A stretch of DNA of 39,338 nucleotides from Polaromonas sp. (GCF_012927415.1 NZ_JABBPF010000052.1:1-39338), one strand, 5' to 3'. Shown: positions 1-8,487, numbered from the stretch's first letter. Notes: generated by a model not told the origin, from the sequence alone. Numbers and translations are program-made.

Positions 1-60
1 GTACTGCGCTGCCCCCCGAGGGGGCTGGCCTGGCTTGGGGCGGCCCGGCGCGGCGCACTG
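1..60. repeat. GC-rich hairpin and repeat-like sequence downstream of dapB
   Basis: A six-base-pair stem (GCCCCC at 11-16, GGGGGC at 20-25, loop CGA) is followed by a GC-rich run of GGCC/GGCG words. Similar C-run/G-run hairpins are, from memory, common in Comamonadaceae intergenic DNA. It sits just after the dapB stop (minus strand) but has no T-run, so it is not a clear intrinsic terminator. Confidence 0.4.
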
Positions 61-66
61 TGGCAC

Positions 67-897
67 TCATTTCAGATTAAGTACATCAAACATGTCAAAA
101 AGGCCGGTCTTGTGACCCGCCAGAAAACGTGCGGCGCGCAGGCTGCCCTGGGCGTAAGTGGTGCGGCTGGAGGACTTGTGGCTGATTTCAATACGTTCGC
201 CAATACCGGCGAACAGCACGGTGTGGTCGCCGACGATATCGCCGCCGCGTATGGTGGCAAAACCGATGCTGGAAGGATCTCGCTCGCCCGTCACGCCTTC
301 GCGTGAATAGACAGCGCAATCCTTCAGATCGCGGCCCAGTGCACCAGCAATCACTTCGCCCATCTTCAGCGCGGTGCCCGAAGGCGCATCGACCTTGTGA
401 CGGTGGTGGGCTTCAATAATTTCAATGTCGTAGCCGGTGGACAGCGCCCTGGCCGCCATTTCCAGCAGCTTGAGCGTGACATTGACGCCGACACTCATGT
501 TGGGGGCCATGACGATGGCGATATCTTTAGCGGCAGCGGCGATTCCGACTTTCTGAGCCTCTGAAAAACCGGTGGTTCCAATCACCAGCTTGACACCCAG
601 CTCGCAGCAGACGGCCAGGTGGGCCATCGTGCCCTCGGGCCGCGTGAAGTCAATCAACACATCGGAGTTCCGCAGTCCTTCCTGAATGTCAGCCTGAATG
701 AGAACGCCACTGCTGCGGCCAGCGAATGCTGCAGCGTCGGTGCCTGTCGCGGGACTGCCCGCCACATCAAGCGCGCCGGTCAGCAGACAGTCAGTGCTGG
801 CGTTCAACGCCTCGATTAGCATTTGACCCATGCGGCCACTGGAGCCAGCTACCGCAATCCGGAGCTGGCGAGCGTCACTCAAGATATTGACACTCAC
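67..897 (-). CDS. dapB: 4-hydroxy-tetrahydrodipicolinate reductase
   Basis: DapB reduces hydroxy-tetrahydrodipicolinate with NAD(P)H in the cytoplasmic diaminopimelate/lysine pathway. The 276-residue product has the N-terminal dinucleotide-binding glycine motif ([11 protein letters not shown], about residues 15-25) and the family active-site block [15 protein letters not shown] in the C-terminal half, with the catalytic histidine and lysine. Length is normal for the family. The start is a GTG at 897 that overlaps the bamE stop in the four bases GTGA (894-897), so translation is probably coupled to bamE. The pairing bamE-dapB beside a divergent fur is usual in Burkholderiales. Identification is firm. 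Confidence 0.96.
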   Translation of the reverse strand: MSVNILSDARQLRIAVAGSSGRMGQMLIEALNASTDCLLTGALDVAGSPATGTDAAAFAGRSSGVLIQADIQEGLRNSDVLIDFTRPEGTMAHLAVCCELGVKLVIGTTGFSEAQKVGIAAAAKDIAIVMAPNMSVGVNVTLKLLEMAARALSTGYDIEIIEAHHRHKVDAPSGTALKMGEVIAGALGRDLKDCAVYSREGVTGERDPSSIGFATIRGGDIVGDHTVLFAGIGERIEISHKSSSRTTYAQGSLRAARFLAGHKTGLFDMFDVLNLK

Positions 898-1457
898 TGT
901 CTCGGACTTTCAAGCGGAGGATAGACCGTGGTTTGCGGACTCGTCGACTCGCTGGCCACAGCAGGTTTTGCGTCTGCCCTGGCCGCCGAAACCTTTTCAG
1001 CCGCCTTGAGCTGGGCTTCGCTGGCCTCCAGCGGTGGTATCTTGCCGAGCTTGCGCTGGTTGGACAGTTTGGAAACAAACTCTGCCTCGCTGGGCATGGC
1101 ATCACCCTCGAAACGTTCCAGCTGGTCGCCCTTGAAGAACACGGTGTACTTGAAGGATTGTGGCTCAACGCCCTGCCGTTTCATGGTGAACACATAGTCC
1201 CACCGGTCAACGTGAAACAGGCTCGTCATCAGGGGAGTGCCGAGCAAAGCCTTGACCTCATCGCGGCTCAAACCGGGCCGCAGTTGCTCAACCTGTTCTT
1301 TAGACACGAAATTGCCCTGGATAACGTCTACCTTGTAGGGGGTTATCCAGTTCACGGGATTGATGGAGCTGCTGCTCATGCTGCTGCAAGCCCCCAATAC
1401 CGCACAGGCCATGACGATGAAAGCTGTTTGGACGCAGTAACGATGGTTTGCAGACAT
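894..1457 (-). CDS. bamE: Outer membrane assembly lipoprotein BamE (SmpA/OmlA family)
   Basis: BamE is a small lipoprotein of the BAM complex, which inserts beta-barrel proteins into the outer membrane. I place the start at the ATG at 1457 because it gives a short lipoprotein signal ([24 protein letters not shown]) with lipobox LGAC; the frame is open further upstream, but that would put the signal inside the protein. The mature part has the SmpA/OmlA domain, including the typical [17 protein letters not shown] segment and a tryptophan-tyrosine strand (DRWDYVF). A low-complexity tail rich in Ala, Ser and Pro follows (about 60 residues), longer than in enteric BamE. About 187 residues. It is divergent from fur and overlaps dapB by four bases. 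Confidence 0.92.
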   Translation of the reverse strand: MSANHRYCVQTAFIVMACAVLGACSSMSSSSINPVNWITPYKVDVIQGNFVSKEQVEQLRPGLSRDEVKALLGTPLMTSLFHVDRWDYVFTMKRQGVEPQSFKYTVFFKGDQLERFEGDAMPSEAEFVSKLSNQRKLGKIPPLEASEAQLKAAEKVSAARADAKPAVASESTSPQTTVYPPLESPRQ

Positions 1458-1569
1458 GACGGGCATAGTAGGGGGTGTAGCGATATGATCGATCATTGTA
1501 GCGGCTGGATGCTTCCCGACACCCTCCCGCGCCGTGCGGGGCCACTCCCCTTTCCCCAGAGAGATTCCC

Positions 1570-2022
1570 ATGAGCAACATTGACGAGTTGAAAAATACCG
1601 GCCTCAAGGCCACCTTGCCCCGGCTCAAGATTCTCGAGATTTTTCAGGTGGGCAAACAGCGCCACATGACGGCCGAAGACGTGTTTCGCGTGCTGCTCGA
1701 AGATCGCTCGGATATTGGCTTGGCAACGGTCTATCGGGTGCTTACCCAGTTCGAGCAGGCCGGCCTGCTCAACCGCAGCAATTTCGAGTCCGGCAAGGCG
1801 GTTTACGAAATTAATGAAGGGCAACACCACGACCATCTGGTGTGCCTGGATTGCGGCAAGGTCGAGGAGTTTTACGACGCCGAAATTGAAAAGCGCCAGC
1901 ATGCCGTGGCCAAATCCAAGGGCTTTGCCATCGCCGACCATTCGCTGTCAATCTATGCCAATTGCACCAAGGACAACTGCCCCAACCGCAATGGCTTGCC
2001 GGTTCGCCACCATCACGCTTGA
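1570..2022 (+). CDS. fur: Ferric uptake regulator Fur
   Basis: Fur is a dimeric metal-responsive repressor that uses Fe(II) as co-repressor to control iron uptake genes. The 150-residue product has the N-terminal winged helix ([15 protein letters not shown], then [22 protein letters not shown]) and the dimerisation/metal domain with [12 protein letters not shown] and the C-terminal CTKDNC pair, matching structural zinc and regulatory metal sites. I chose the ATG at 1570 rather than in-frame starts upstream because the conserved N-terminus begins [15 protein letters not shown] and a purine-rich stretch (AGAGA) precedes it. The 112-base gap to bamE must hold both divergent promoters; I saw no convincing Fur box there. 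It is convergent with hprK. Confidence 0.97.
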   Translation: MSNIDELKNTGLKATLPRLKILEIFQVGKQRHMTAEDVFRVLLEDRSDIGLATVYRVLTQFEQAGLLNRSNFESGKAVYEINEGQHHDHLVCLDCGKVEEFYDAEIEKRQHAVAKSKGFAIADHSLSIYANCTKDNCPNRNGLPVRHHHA

Positions 2023-2043
2023 TTCCTGAAAAAATCAGCCGAA

Positions 2044-2085
2044 GTCCAATATAAACGGGCACTATCAGCTATTAATTTCATAGCG
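2044..2085. repeat. Dispersed palindromic repeat, copy A
   Basis: Starts GTCCAAT, passes an ACGG core and ends in an inverted repeat (AGCTAT...ATAGC). Aligns over 42 bases without gaps with copy B at 5699-5740. It lies between the convergent 3' ends of fur and hprK. Confidence 0.75.
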
Positions 2086-2178
2086 AGATGAAGTTAGAAA
2101 ATATCTGATAAAGAATACCGAAGGCGCAGTGAACGAATTGTAAGGACCGCCACGAGCAGTTCTAGTCCCCTGAGGGCG

Positions 2179-3129
2179 CTAATCGTCCTGTTCCATGGCC
2201 CTGCGGTGGCGCTCGACAAATTCCTGGTAGGTATTGATTCCCCGGAGCTGCAAAATGGCATTGCGCACCGCCGCTTCGACCAGTACGGCAATATTGCGGC
2301 CGGCTTCCACCTGAATAATGACCTTGCGCACTGGAACACCCAGGACGTCTTGCGTCAGTGGCTCGTAGGGAATGCGTTCGTAATCACGCTCCAGGGTTTC
2401 ACGGCGCACCAGGTGCACCAGCATTTTGAGACGCATCTTGCGCCGTACTGCCGTCTCACCAAAAATGGCCTTGATGTCAAGCAGTCCGATGCCGCGAACT
2501 TCCAGCAGGTTTTGCAGCAGATCGGGACAGCGCCCCTCGATTCCGGTCTGGTTGATTCGGTACAGGTCCACGGCGTCATCCGCCACCAAGCCGTGGCCGC
2601 GCGAAATCAGCTCCAGCCCCAGTTCGCTTTTGCCCAAGCCGGATTCGCCGGTGATCATGACGCCCATGCCCAGAATGTCCATGAAGACGCCGTGCATCGA
2701 GGTGCGCTCGGCAAAATGCCTGGACAAATAGGCCCGCAACACGTCAATCACGAAGGCGGCTGAATCCGGCGTGGCAAACATCGGCAATTGGGCACGCTCA
2801 CACATCGACAGCAGCGTGTCGGGGGCCGTCTGGCCGTCTGCCACGACCAGCACTGGCGGCTCAAGCGTGATGATGCGTGAGATGCGTCTGGCGCAGTCCT
2901 CGGGGCTTCCCTTGGTGAGGTAGGCAACCTCCCGCTCACCCAGAATCTGCACACGGTAAGGATGGATGTAGTTGAGATAACCAACCAGGTCGGCACCGGA
3001 ACGCGCTGCGCGCACGGCGACCTCGTCGAAACGCCGCTCTGAAGCGCCAAGACCGGCGACCCATTGCCATTTCAGGGAAGCACGGTGATCTTCAAATAAA
3101 ACGTCAGCACTGACAACGGTAGGCTTCAT
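2179..3129 (-). CDS. hprK: HPr kinase/phosphorylase
   Basis: HprK phosphorylates and dephosphorylates the seryl site of HPr-type phosphocarriers; in beta-proteobacteria it belongs to an incomplete regulatory PTS linked to nitrogen/carbon balance. The 316-residue product has the variable N-terminal domain (1-130) and a C-terminal kinase domain with Walker [16 protein letters not shown] (about 155-170), the AVDLYR segment, and the HprK signature [12 protein letters not shown]. Length is normal. It lies 30 bases after ptsN on the same strand, and the pair is a usual Burkholderiales module. The gap on its 3' side (2023-2178) contains repeat copy A. Identification is secure. Confidence 0.96.
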   Translation of the reverse strand: MKPTVVSADVLFEDHRASLKWQWVAGLGASERRFDEVAVRAARSGADLVGYLNYIHPYRVQILGEREVAYLTKGSPEDCARRISRIITLEPPVLVVADGQTAPDTLLSMCERAQLPMFATPDSAAFVIDVLRAYLSRHFAERTSMHGVFMDILGMGVMITGESGLGKSELGLELISRGHGLVADDAVDLYRINQTGIEGRCPDLLQNLLEVRGIGLLDIKAIFGETAVRRKMRLKMLVHLVRRETLERDYERIPYEPLTQDVLGVPVRKVIIQVEAGRNIAVLVEAAVRNAILQLRGINTYQEFVERHRRAMEQDD

Positions 3130-3159
3130 GCGGGCCTGTGATTCAGAGTTCGGGACAAC

Positions 3160-3633
3160 TCAGGAGCTGATTTCATGGGCAGACTGCCAGGACGCAATCA
3201 GTGCGTGCAGCGCTACGGCGTCAGTGCAGGTCTTGATCTGTTCGCGCAGCACGCTGTCACTCAGCAACTCCGCAATTTCCGAAAGGATTTCAAGATGTTT
3301 TTGTGTGGCGGCTTCGGGTACCAGCAGAAAAACCAGCAAATTCACAGCCTGCTCGTCAGGCGCGTCGAAACCGATAGCCGCCTGCAACTGGAAAACGGCA
3401 GCCATAGGGGCTTTCAGGCCCTTGATGCGGCCATGCGGAATGGCCACGCCATGCCCGAGCCCGGTGGAGCCAAGACGCTCGCGCGCGAACAGGCTGTCCG
3501 TGATCAGAGCCCGATTCAGACCATGCTGATTCTCGAACAACAGTCCAGCCTCTTCAAACGCGCGCTTTTTACTCGTCGCTTCAACGCAGACCAGGACTTG
3601 GGTGGGGGGCAAAATTTGCGTAAGACGGTTCAT
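3160..3633 (-). CDS. ptsN: PTS IIA-like nitrogen-regulatory protein (EIIA-Ntr)
   Basis: EIIA-Ntr is the terminal phospho-acceptor of the nitrogen-related PTS; its phosphorylation state controls potassium transport and other targets rather than sugar uptake. The 157-residue protein is a single EIIA fructose/mannitol-type domain with the active-site motif GLGHGVAIPHGRI, the phosphorylated histidine lying in PHGRI. It precedes hprK by 30 bases. It probably has its own promoter at 3654-3681, because a strong terminator (3695-3723) separates it from hpf upstream. Identification is firm. Confidence 0.95.
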   Translation of the reverse strand: MNRLTQILPPTQVLVCVEATSKKRAFEEAGLLFENQHGLNRALITDSLFARERLGSTGLGHGVAIPHGRIKGLKAPMAAVFQLQAAIGFDAPDEQAVNLLVFLLVPEAATQKHLEILSEIAELLSDSVLREQIKTCTDAVALHALIASWQSAHEISS

Positions 3634-3653
3634 AACGATCTTTTAGTCGCCGG

Positions 3654-3681
3654 ATTATGCACTTTGCAGCGGGTTGAACAA
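3654..3681 (-). promoter_or_regulatory. Candidate sigma-70 promoter of ptsN-hprK
   Basis: On the minus strand TTGTTC (3681-3676) and CATAAT (3659-3654) are separated by 16 bases, placing a transcript start about 25-30 bases before the ptsN ATG. It lies just downstream of the hpf terminator. Predicted by eye only. Confidence 0.45.
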
Positions 3682-3694
3682 GAAAATTGACATG

Positions 3695-3723
3695 AAAAAG
3701 CCGCTTGCCATGGCAAACGGCTT
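3695..3723 (-). terminator. Rho-independent terminator after hpf
   Basis: Minus strand reads AAGCCG-T-TTGCC-AT-GGCAA-G-CGGCTT followed by TTT. The twelve-pair stem (one T/G wobble) and T-run are classic. It lies about 120 bases downstream of the hpf stop and before the ptsN promoter. Confidence 0.75.
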
Positions 3724-3843
3724 CAAAACACACTTGACGGCAATAGACAGGAGCGACAAAACTCCATTTTTATACTGAACTGCTTGGGCAACTCAGACAT
3801 CCAGAGCCTGGCTGCACGCAAAACGGAGGGCTCAATGTCTATT

Positions 3844-4173
3844 TCAAGCTTCCCGCTTGGCAGTCACGTGGCCGTGATCCTGGACCTTGGTTTTATAGCG
3901 GCCGACTTGCCGATCCAGCTTGTCGGTCAATTCATCTACAGCGGCATACAGGTCGGCGTGCGAACTTTCAGCAAACAAATCGCGACCCTTGACGTGAAGG
4001 CTGCACTCGGCTCGCTGACGTCTTTCCTTTTCTTTCATATTGTCCACCGTCAACAAGACTCTTACATCCACTACTTGGTCGAAGTGCCGGGTAATACGAT
4101 CCAGCTTGCTCGTGACGTAACCGCGTAATGCGGGGGTAACTTCAAGATGGTGACCGCTAATCGTCAAGTTCAT
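3844..4173 (-). CDS. hpf: Ribosome hibernation promoting factor, short form (HPF/RaiA family)
   Basis: HPF-family proteins bind the small subunit near the decoding site and promote formation of inactive 100S ribosomes in stationary phase. The product, 109 residues from the ATG at 4173 ([12 protein letters not shown]), is a single S30AE domain with the conserved pattern of RGYV, ITRHFDQ and the [17 protein letters not shown] helix. The start is supported by GGAG eight bases upstream; an in-frame extension to 4215 has no such site. It precedes ptsN-hprK as in many beta-proteobacteria, but the usual upstream neighbour rpoN is not in this window: the 5' side is non-coding and then faces a CorA-type gene. 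Confidence 0.93.
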   Translation of the reverse strand: MNLTISGHHLEVTPALRGYVTSKLDRITRHFDQVVDVRVLLTVDNMKEKERRQRAECSLHVKGRDLFAESSHADLYAAVDELTDKLDRQVGRYKTKVQDHGHVTAKREA

Positions 4174-4635
4174 AAAGAGACTCCTTTTCCAAAATTGGAT
4201 CTGGGTTGAAAACACCGCCCCAGCCCTTGGGAAGGTGCGGCAGACGGGGCTGTCCTCTTGCGTTCACTATGGCCCCTCCGCCTGGCAATTGCAAGGCCTT
4301 CAACGCAACATTAATGAAACGGTCTGAAAGGGCAGGCGCGAATTCACCCAGGGCAAACAGCGGCGTCATGACTGTGCTTGCCTAGCCGGTTTTTGGCAGA
4401 AAACCGGGGCTCTGGCACGGTGGATAAATCCACGCCCGAATGCCATAATCGCAAATTGTTCGTTACGGAGAAATCCTTGGAAAGCAGCCCCAGTTGCTCG
4501 CTTTCAACACCGCAGACTGACGCCAAATGACGTTGGGGGGTTGAAAGCGATGCCCCTCATCTCCACAAAACCTGCTTGCGCCAAAGGCCACCTTCGGCCT
4601 TGCGCGGGCTTCCGGAAACCGATAAGCCGTCAGTC
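4174..4635. promoter_or_regulatory. 462-base divergent leader region between hpf and corA-like gene
   Basis: No gene supported. The region has several inverted repeats: CCGGTTTT/AAAACCGG (4386-4393 and 4400-4407), GTGGAT-AA-ATCCAC (4420-4433), a perfect eleven-base pair TCGCTTTCAAC (4498-4508) with GTTGAAAGCGA (4540-4550), and AAGGCC/GGCCTT with flanking GCGC (4578-4605). CATAAT at 4444-4449 could be a plus-strand -10 element. The last two hairpins would lie in the 5' leader of the CorA-family mRNA. Confidence 0.5.
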
Positions 4636-5622
4636 ATGCTCAATATTTTCACGCTTGCCAACGGCCGGCTTTTTCAGGAAGAAATCGAATCCCTGGAAGA
4701 ACTCTCCAAATTCCAGCCCATCTGGGTCGACCTGCAGTCGCCTACTGTCGAGGAAAAACGCTGGATCAAGCAATATTACGGCCTTTCCATTCCGGAAGAT
4801 GCGATGGACGAAGACATCGAGGAGTCGGCGCGTTTTTACGAAGAAGATAACGGCGAACTGCACATCCGCTCGGACTTCCTGATCGCCGATGACGTCGAGC
4901 CGCGCACCGTGCGGGTGGCTTTCATCCTCAACCTGGTTAATGATGACCTGAAGAGCAAGGGAGTGCTGTTTTCCATTCACGACGAGGATGTGCCGGTTTT
5001 CAGGCTGCTGCGCATGCGGGCGCGGCGCGCGCCCGGCCTGATAGAAGATGCCAAGGAAGTGCTGCTCAAGCTGTTTGATGCCGATGCCGAATATTCGGCG
5101 GACACGCTTGAAGGTGTTTATGTGGAGCTTGAGAAGGTCAGCAGCCAGGTGTTGTCGGGCGATGTGACCGATGCCCTGGCCGGCGAAGTGCTGGGTGCCA
5201 TTGCGCGCCATGAAGACCTGAACGGCCGCATCCGCCGCAACATGATGGACACGCGCCGCGCCGTCAGTTTTATGATACGCAGCAAAATGTTGAACGCCGA
5301 GCAGTTCGAGGAAGCTCGGCAGATTCTGCGCGACATCGACTCGCTTGACTCGCACACCGCCTTCCTGTTCGACAAGATCAACTTCCTGATGGATGCGACG
5401 GTGGGCTTCATCAACATCAACCAGAACAAGATCATCAAGATTTTCTCGGTAGCCAGCGTCGCACTGTTGCCGCCCACCTTGATTGCCAGCGTTTACGGCA
5501 TGAACTTCAAGCTCATGCCCGAGCTCGACTGGGCGATGGGTTATCCCTACGCGCTGGGGCTGATGATTGCCAGCGCCGTAGTGCCGATGTACTACTTCAG
5601 AAAGCGCGGCTGGCTGCAGTAG
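4636..5622 (+). CDS. corA: CorA-family magnesium/cobalt transport protein
   Basis: CorA-family proteins are pentameric inner-membrane channels for Mg2+ and related divalent ions. The 328-residue product has a large acidic N-terminal cytoplasmic domain, a long helical region (about 150-260) and two C-terminal membrane helices: FSVASVALLPPTLIASV followed by the signature YGMNF, then LGLMIASAVVPMYYF and a basic tail KRGWLQ. The YGMNF loop is the family hallmark. I chose the ATG at 4636 (MLNIFTLANGRLFQEE); there is no strong ribosome-binding site, and an upstream in-frame TTG has no better one. The gene stands alone and is followed by a GC hairpin and repeat copy B. The exact ion is not decided by sequence. 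Confidence 0.92.
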   Translation: MLNIFTLANGRLFQEEIESLEELSKFQPIWVDLQSPTVEEKRWIKQYYGLSIPEDAMDEDIEESARFYEEDNGELHIRSDFLIADDVEPRTVRVAFILNLVNDDLKSKGVLFSIHDEDVPVFRLLRMRARRAPGLIEDAKEVLLKLFDADAEYSADTLEGVYVELEKVSSQVLSGDVTDALAGEVLGAIARHEDLNGRIRRNMMDTRRAVSFMIRSKMLNAEQFEEARQILRDIDSLDSHTAFLFDKINFLMDATVGFININQNKIIKIFSVASVALLPPTLIASVYGMNFKLMPELDWAMGYPYALGLMIASAVVPMYYFRKRGWLQ

Positions 5623-5637
5623 CCAAACAGGCGCCAA

Positions 5638-5655
5638 CCGCCGTCGGGCCGGCGG
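5638..5655 (+). terminator. GC hairpin after the corA-like gene
   Basis: CCGCCG (5638-5643) pairs with CGGCGG (5650-5655) across a six-base loop, 15 bases after the stop codon. It is followed by AAAACC rather than a T-run, so it is a weak or factor-dependent terminator at best. Confidence 0.35.
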
Positions 5656-5698
5656 AAAACCTGACCAGCTCCGCCATTTTTAACCAAACAGACGTCAG

Positions 5699-5740
5699 GT
5701 CCAATAGATACGGTATTTAGTAGCTATTATATTTATAGCA
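5699..5740. repeat. Dispersed palindromic repeat, copy B
   Basis: Begins GTCCAAT, has an ACGG core and ends TAGCTATTATATTTATAGCA. Ungapped 42-base alignment with copy A. It lies between the convergent corA-like gene and the nucleosidase gene and supplies the TAA stop of the latter. Confidence 0.75.
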
Positions 5741-6512
5741 GATTCAGCAGACGTTCGACAATCGCGCGGGCATAGGGGCTGGCGACTTCGTCCGTGAAAC
5801 GCGGAAAATCCCTATGGGCGCTGTCGTCTGCACGATCAGAAATGGTGCGCACGGCGGCAAACGGCACCCCGTAGTCCAGACAGACTTGCGCAACTGCAGC
5901 GCCCTCCATTTCCACCGCCAGCACCGCATGGCCAGCGCCCGCCAGCAAGTCGCGCAGCTTGCGCGATTCGTCAGCGCCACAAACAAAGCGATCGCCGCTG
6001 GCAATCAGCCCCTGATGAACGCAAGCCCCGGCAAAGCCGTGAGCGGCCAGGCTTTGTTGCGCCAGCGCCGCGCAGCTCGCATTGAACAGCAAGGCGCTCA
6101 GGTCCACGTCGCTGGCAAGTCTGGTTTTGCCGTAGAGCGGTACCTCGTAGCGGGGAAACAGCGGAGAGGCATCCAGATCGTGTTGCAAGAAGTCCGTGGC
6201 GACCACAATGTCACCGACATTGACGCCGTCCGCCAGACCGCCCGCCACACCGGTGAACACGATGCGGCGCACGCCAAAACGTTCGATCAGCGCGGCCGCG
6301 GTGATGGCGGCCGCCACCTTGCCGATTCTTGACAAAGCCAGCACCACCGCCTGACCGTGCAGCTCACCCAGCCAGAAGTCGCGGCCGGCATGGCTGACTT
6401 TTCGCGGCGACCGCAGCAACTCGACAAGGCCGCGCTGCTCCTGGGAAAGTGCGCTCAGAATGGCAACCGGCGTTGCAGCAGCAAGGGCAGCAGATGGGGT
6501 GACTGGAAACAT
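5733..6512 (-). CDS. mtnN: 5'-methylthioadenosine/S-adenosylhomocysteine nucleosidase
   Basis: This enzyme cleaves adenine from MTA, SAH and 5'-deoxyadenosine, clearing SAM by-products. The 259-residue protein has the PNP/UDP family fold: FTGVAGGL (phosphate-site glycine loop), SGDRFVC, AVEMEGAAVAQVC with the catalytic glutamates, and RTISDRADDSA containing the conserved catalytic aspartate. I chose the ATG at 6512 because AGGA lies 11 bases upstream; a TTG 36 bases further upstream is less likely. It is about 25 residues longer than the E. coli enzyme, mostly at the N-terminus. The stop codon lies inside repeat copy B. Confidence 0.92.
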   Translation of the reverse strand: MFPVTPSAALAAATPVAILSALSQEQRGLVELLRSPRKVSHAGRDFWLGELHGQAVVLALSRIGKVAAAITAAALIERFGVRRIVFTGVAGGLADGVNVGDIVVATDFLQHDLDASPLFPRYEVPLYGKTRLASDVDLSALLFNASCAALAQQSLAAHGFAGACVHQGLIASGDRFVCGADESRKLRDLLAGAGHAVLAVEMEGAAVAQVCLDYGVPFAAVRTISDRADDSAHRDFPRFTDEVASPYARAIVERLLNLL

Positions 6513-6556
6513 GCGCCGATTTTTCCTATAAAACGCAAGTGAAGCCAAGTGGAGAT

Positions 6557-6599
6557 AAAAAAGGCGACTTGCGTCGCCCTCGGAAAGCCCTTGCGGGCT
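6557..6599 (-). terminator. Rho-independent terminator of fadD, with tandem second hairpin
   Basis: Minus strand: GGCGAC-GCAA-GTCGCC (6578-6563) followed by six T (6562-6557), a textbook terminator. Just upstream a second hairpin AGCCC-GCAA-GGGCT (6599-6586) shares the same GCAA loop. Both follow the fadD stop. Confidence 0.85.
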
Positions 6600-6624
6600 C
6601 TACAACCTTTTACCCTGATGCGCC

Positions 6625-8313
6625 TTAACGCTTGTCGCGCAGTTCTCGACGCAGAATTTTTCCGACCGGTGTCTTGGGCAGATCGGTGCGGAACTCCACC
6701 ACCTTGGGTTGCTTGTAACCGGTCAGGTTTTCCTTGCAGTACGCCCTCACCTGCGCTTCCGTCAGCTCCGGATTTTTCTTCACGATGACCAGCTTCACGG
6801 CCTCGCCGGACTTGTCGTCGACCACGCCCACGCAAGCGCATTCCATGACGCCTTCGAGCCTGGCAACGACGTCTTCAATTTCGTTGGGGTAGACGTTGAA
6901 GCCGCTGACCAGAATCATGTCTTTCTTGCGGTCGATGATCTTGAAAAAGCCGTTGTCATCAATGATGCCAATGTCGCCCGACTTGAAATACCCGTCTGGC
7001 GTCATGACCTTGTCCGTCTCGTCCGGGCGCTGCCAATAACCGGCCATGACCTGCGGACCCTTGATGGCAATCTCGCCAGGCTGGCCCATCGCCACCTCTT
7101 GCCCCTCATCGTCCAGCAGTTTGAAATAAGTGCTGGGAAGTGGCACGCCGATTGTGCCCGTGAAGGCTTTGCTGTTGGTCGGGTTGCAGCTGGCCGACGG
7201 GGAAGTCTCCGAAAGGCCGTAACCTTCGCAGATCGGGCAACCGGTTTTTTCCAGCCACAGCTTGGCGACCGCGCCCTGCACGGCCATGCCGCCACCCAGC
7301 GAGATTTTCAGGTGCGACCAGTCCACGGTGTTGAAGTCGGGGTGATTGGCCAGGCCATTGAACAGCGTGTTGACGGCGGGAAAGCTATGCACCTTGTGCT
7401 TGGTCAGCTCCTTGAGCACGGCCGGCAGATCGCGCGGGTTCGGGATCAGGATGTTTTTGCCGCCGGTGCGCATGCCCAGCATCATGTTCACGGTGAACGC
7501 AAAAATGTGATACAGCGGCAGCGCACAGACATAACTGGGTTGCTCGCCCGCCGGCATGCTGGCCATTGCCGGGCCGTTCCAGGCTTCGGACTGCAGCACG
7601 TTGGCAATCACATTGCGATGCAGCAGCACGGCGCCCTTGGAGACACCGGTCGTGCCGCCGGTGTATTGAAGCACGGCTATGTCGTCCGGCTTGAGGTCGG
7701 GACGCTTGAGCGTGCCGCGCGTGCCCCGCGCCAACGCATCGGTAAAGCGTACTGCATTGGGCAGGTTGAAAGCGGGCACCATCTTCTTGACATTGCGCAC
7801 CACGTAATTGACGAGCGCGCCTTTGAGAAGCCCGAGCTGGTCGCCCATAGCGCACAGCACGACGTGTTTGATTGGCGTGCTGGCAATACATTGCTCCAGC
7901 GTATTGGCAAAATTTTCAATGATGACAATGGCTTTGGCGCCTGAATCCTTGAGCTGGTGCTCCAGCTCGCGCGGTGTGTAAAGCGGGTTGACATTGACCA
8001 CAACAAAACCGGCGCGCAAGATAGCCGCTACTGCAACGGGGTACTGTGGCACATTGGGCATCATGATGGCGACGCGGTCACCCTTGCTCAAACCCAAGCC
8101 CTGCAGGTAAGCACCAAAGGCTACCGACAGGCTGTCGGTCTCGCCAAAGGTAATGTCCTTGCCCATGAAGCTGTAGGCCACCCGGCCCGCATATTTTTTG
8201 AAACTTTCCTCCATCAATGCGACCAGCGACGGATACTGAGAAGCGTCGATATCGACGGGCACGCCTGCCGGGTAGGCTTTTAGCCAAGGGCGGTCACTGG
8301 TCACAGCATTCAT
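6625..8313 (-). CDS. fadD: Long-chain fatty-acid--CoA ligase
   Basis: FadD-type enzymes activate fatty acids to acyl-CoA through an acyl-adenylate and feed beta-oxidation. The 562-residue protein has the AMP-binding P-loop-like motif YTGGTTGVSKGA (about 215-226), the CEGYGLSETSP motif, the GYFKSGDIG and DRKKDMILVSGFNVYPNEIE hinge region, and the C-terminal catalytic lysine context PVGKILRREL. Length matches E. coli FadD (561). The ATG at 8313 has GGAG about ten bases upstream. It is transcribed from its own region after pntB, and a palindrome (8387-8406) about 75 bases before the start is a candidate operator. Close short/medium-chain ligases cannot be excluded for substrate length. Confidence 0.93.
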   Translation of the reverse strand: MNAVTSDRPWLKAYPAGVPVDIDASQYPSLVALMEESFKKYAGRVAYSFMGKDITFGETDSLSVAFGAYLQGLGLSKGDRVAIMMPNVPQYPVAVAAILRAGFVVVNVNPLYTPRELEHQLKDSGAKAIVIIENFANTLEQCIASTPIKHVVLCAMGDQLGLLKGALVNYVVRNVKKMVPAFNLPNAVRFTDALARGTRGTLKRPDLKPDDIAVLQYTGGTTGVSKGAVLLHRNVIANVLQSEAWNGPAMASMPAGEQPSYVCALPLYHIFAFTVNMMLGMRTGGKNILIPNPRDLPAVLKELTKHKVHSFPAVNTLFNGLANHPDFNTVDWSHLKISLGGGMAVQGAVAKLWLEKTGCPICEGYGLSETSPSASCNPTNSKAFTGTIGVPLPSTYFKLLDDEGQEVAMGQPGEIAIKGPQVMAGYWQRPDETDKVMTPDGYFKSGDIGIIDDNGFFKIIDRKKDMILVSGFNVYPNEIEDVVARLEGVMECACVGVVDDKSGEAVKLVIVKKNPELTEAQVRAYCKENLTGYKQPKVVEFRTDLPKTPVGKILRRELRDKR

Positions 8314-8386
8314 TAAGTCGTCTCCATCATTACTTTTACTTGCTTCCGGAATTCTCGGGGCCCGACTGCTTCGTGGCTATTGCGTT

Positions 8387-8406
8387 TTCCCTAGTAAATC
8401 AGGGAA
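8387..8406. promoter_or_regulatory. Palindrome upstream of fadD
   Basis: TTCCCT and AGGGAA form six-base perfect arms separated by eight bases (AGTAAATC). Position and symmetry suit a dimeric regulator of fadD; the protein is unknown. Confidence 0.4.
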
Positions 8407-8416
8407 TCCGAAGGGT

Positions 8417-8436
8417 GATGCCTCTAATTAGGCATC
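8417..8436 (-). terminator. Hairpin after pntB
   Basis: GATGCCT and AGGCATC make a seven-pair stem with loop CTAATT in the 174-base gap between the pntB stop and fadD. No T-run follows, so termination would be weak or factor-dependent. Confidence 0.35.
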
Positions 8437-8487
8437 GACCAGCCATTGACGTTGGATGTCGACGGCCGCCAGTCGCGCAAACAGCGC

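Noticed and set aside
1480-1502. GATCGATC palindrome with flanking AT-rich bases in the fur-bamE gap as a Fur box
   Set aside because: It does not match the GATAATGATAATCATTATC pattern beyond a few bases; too weak to call.
4157-4369. 70-codon minus-strand reading frame overlapping the hpf start, as a possible small gene or rpoN remnant
   Set aside because: No ribosome-binding site, no resemblance to sigma-54 or other known proteins, and it overlaps the well-supported hpf start.
4411-4435. TGGCAC near 4414 as the -24 element of a sigma-54 promoter
   Set aside because: No TTGC-type -12 element at the right spacing follows.
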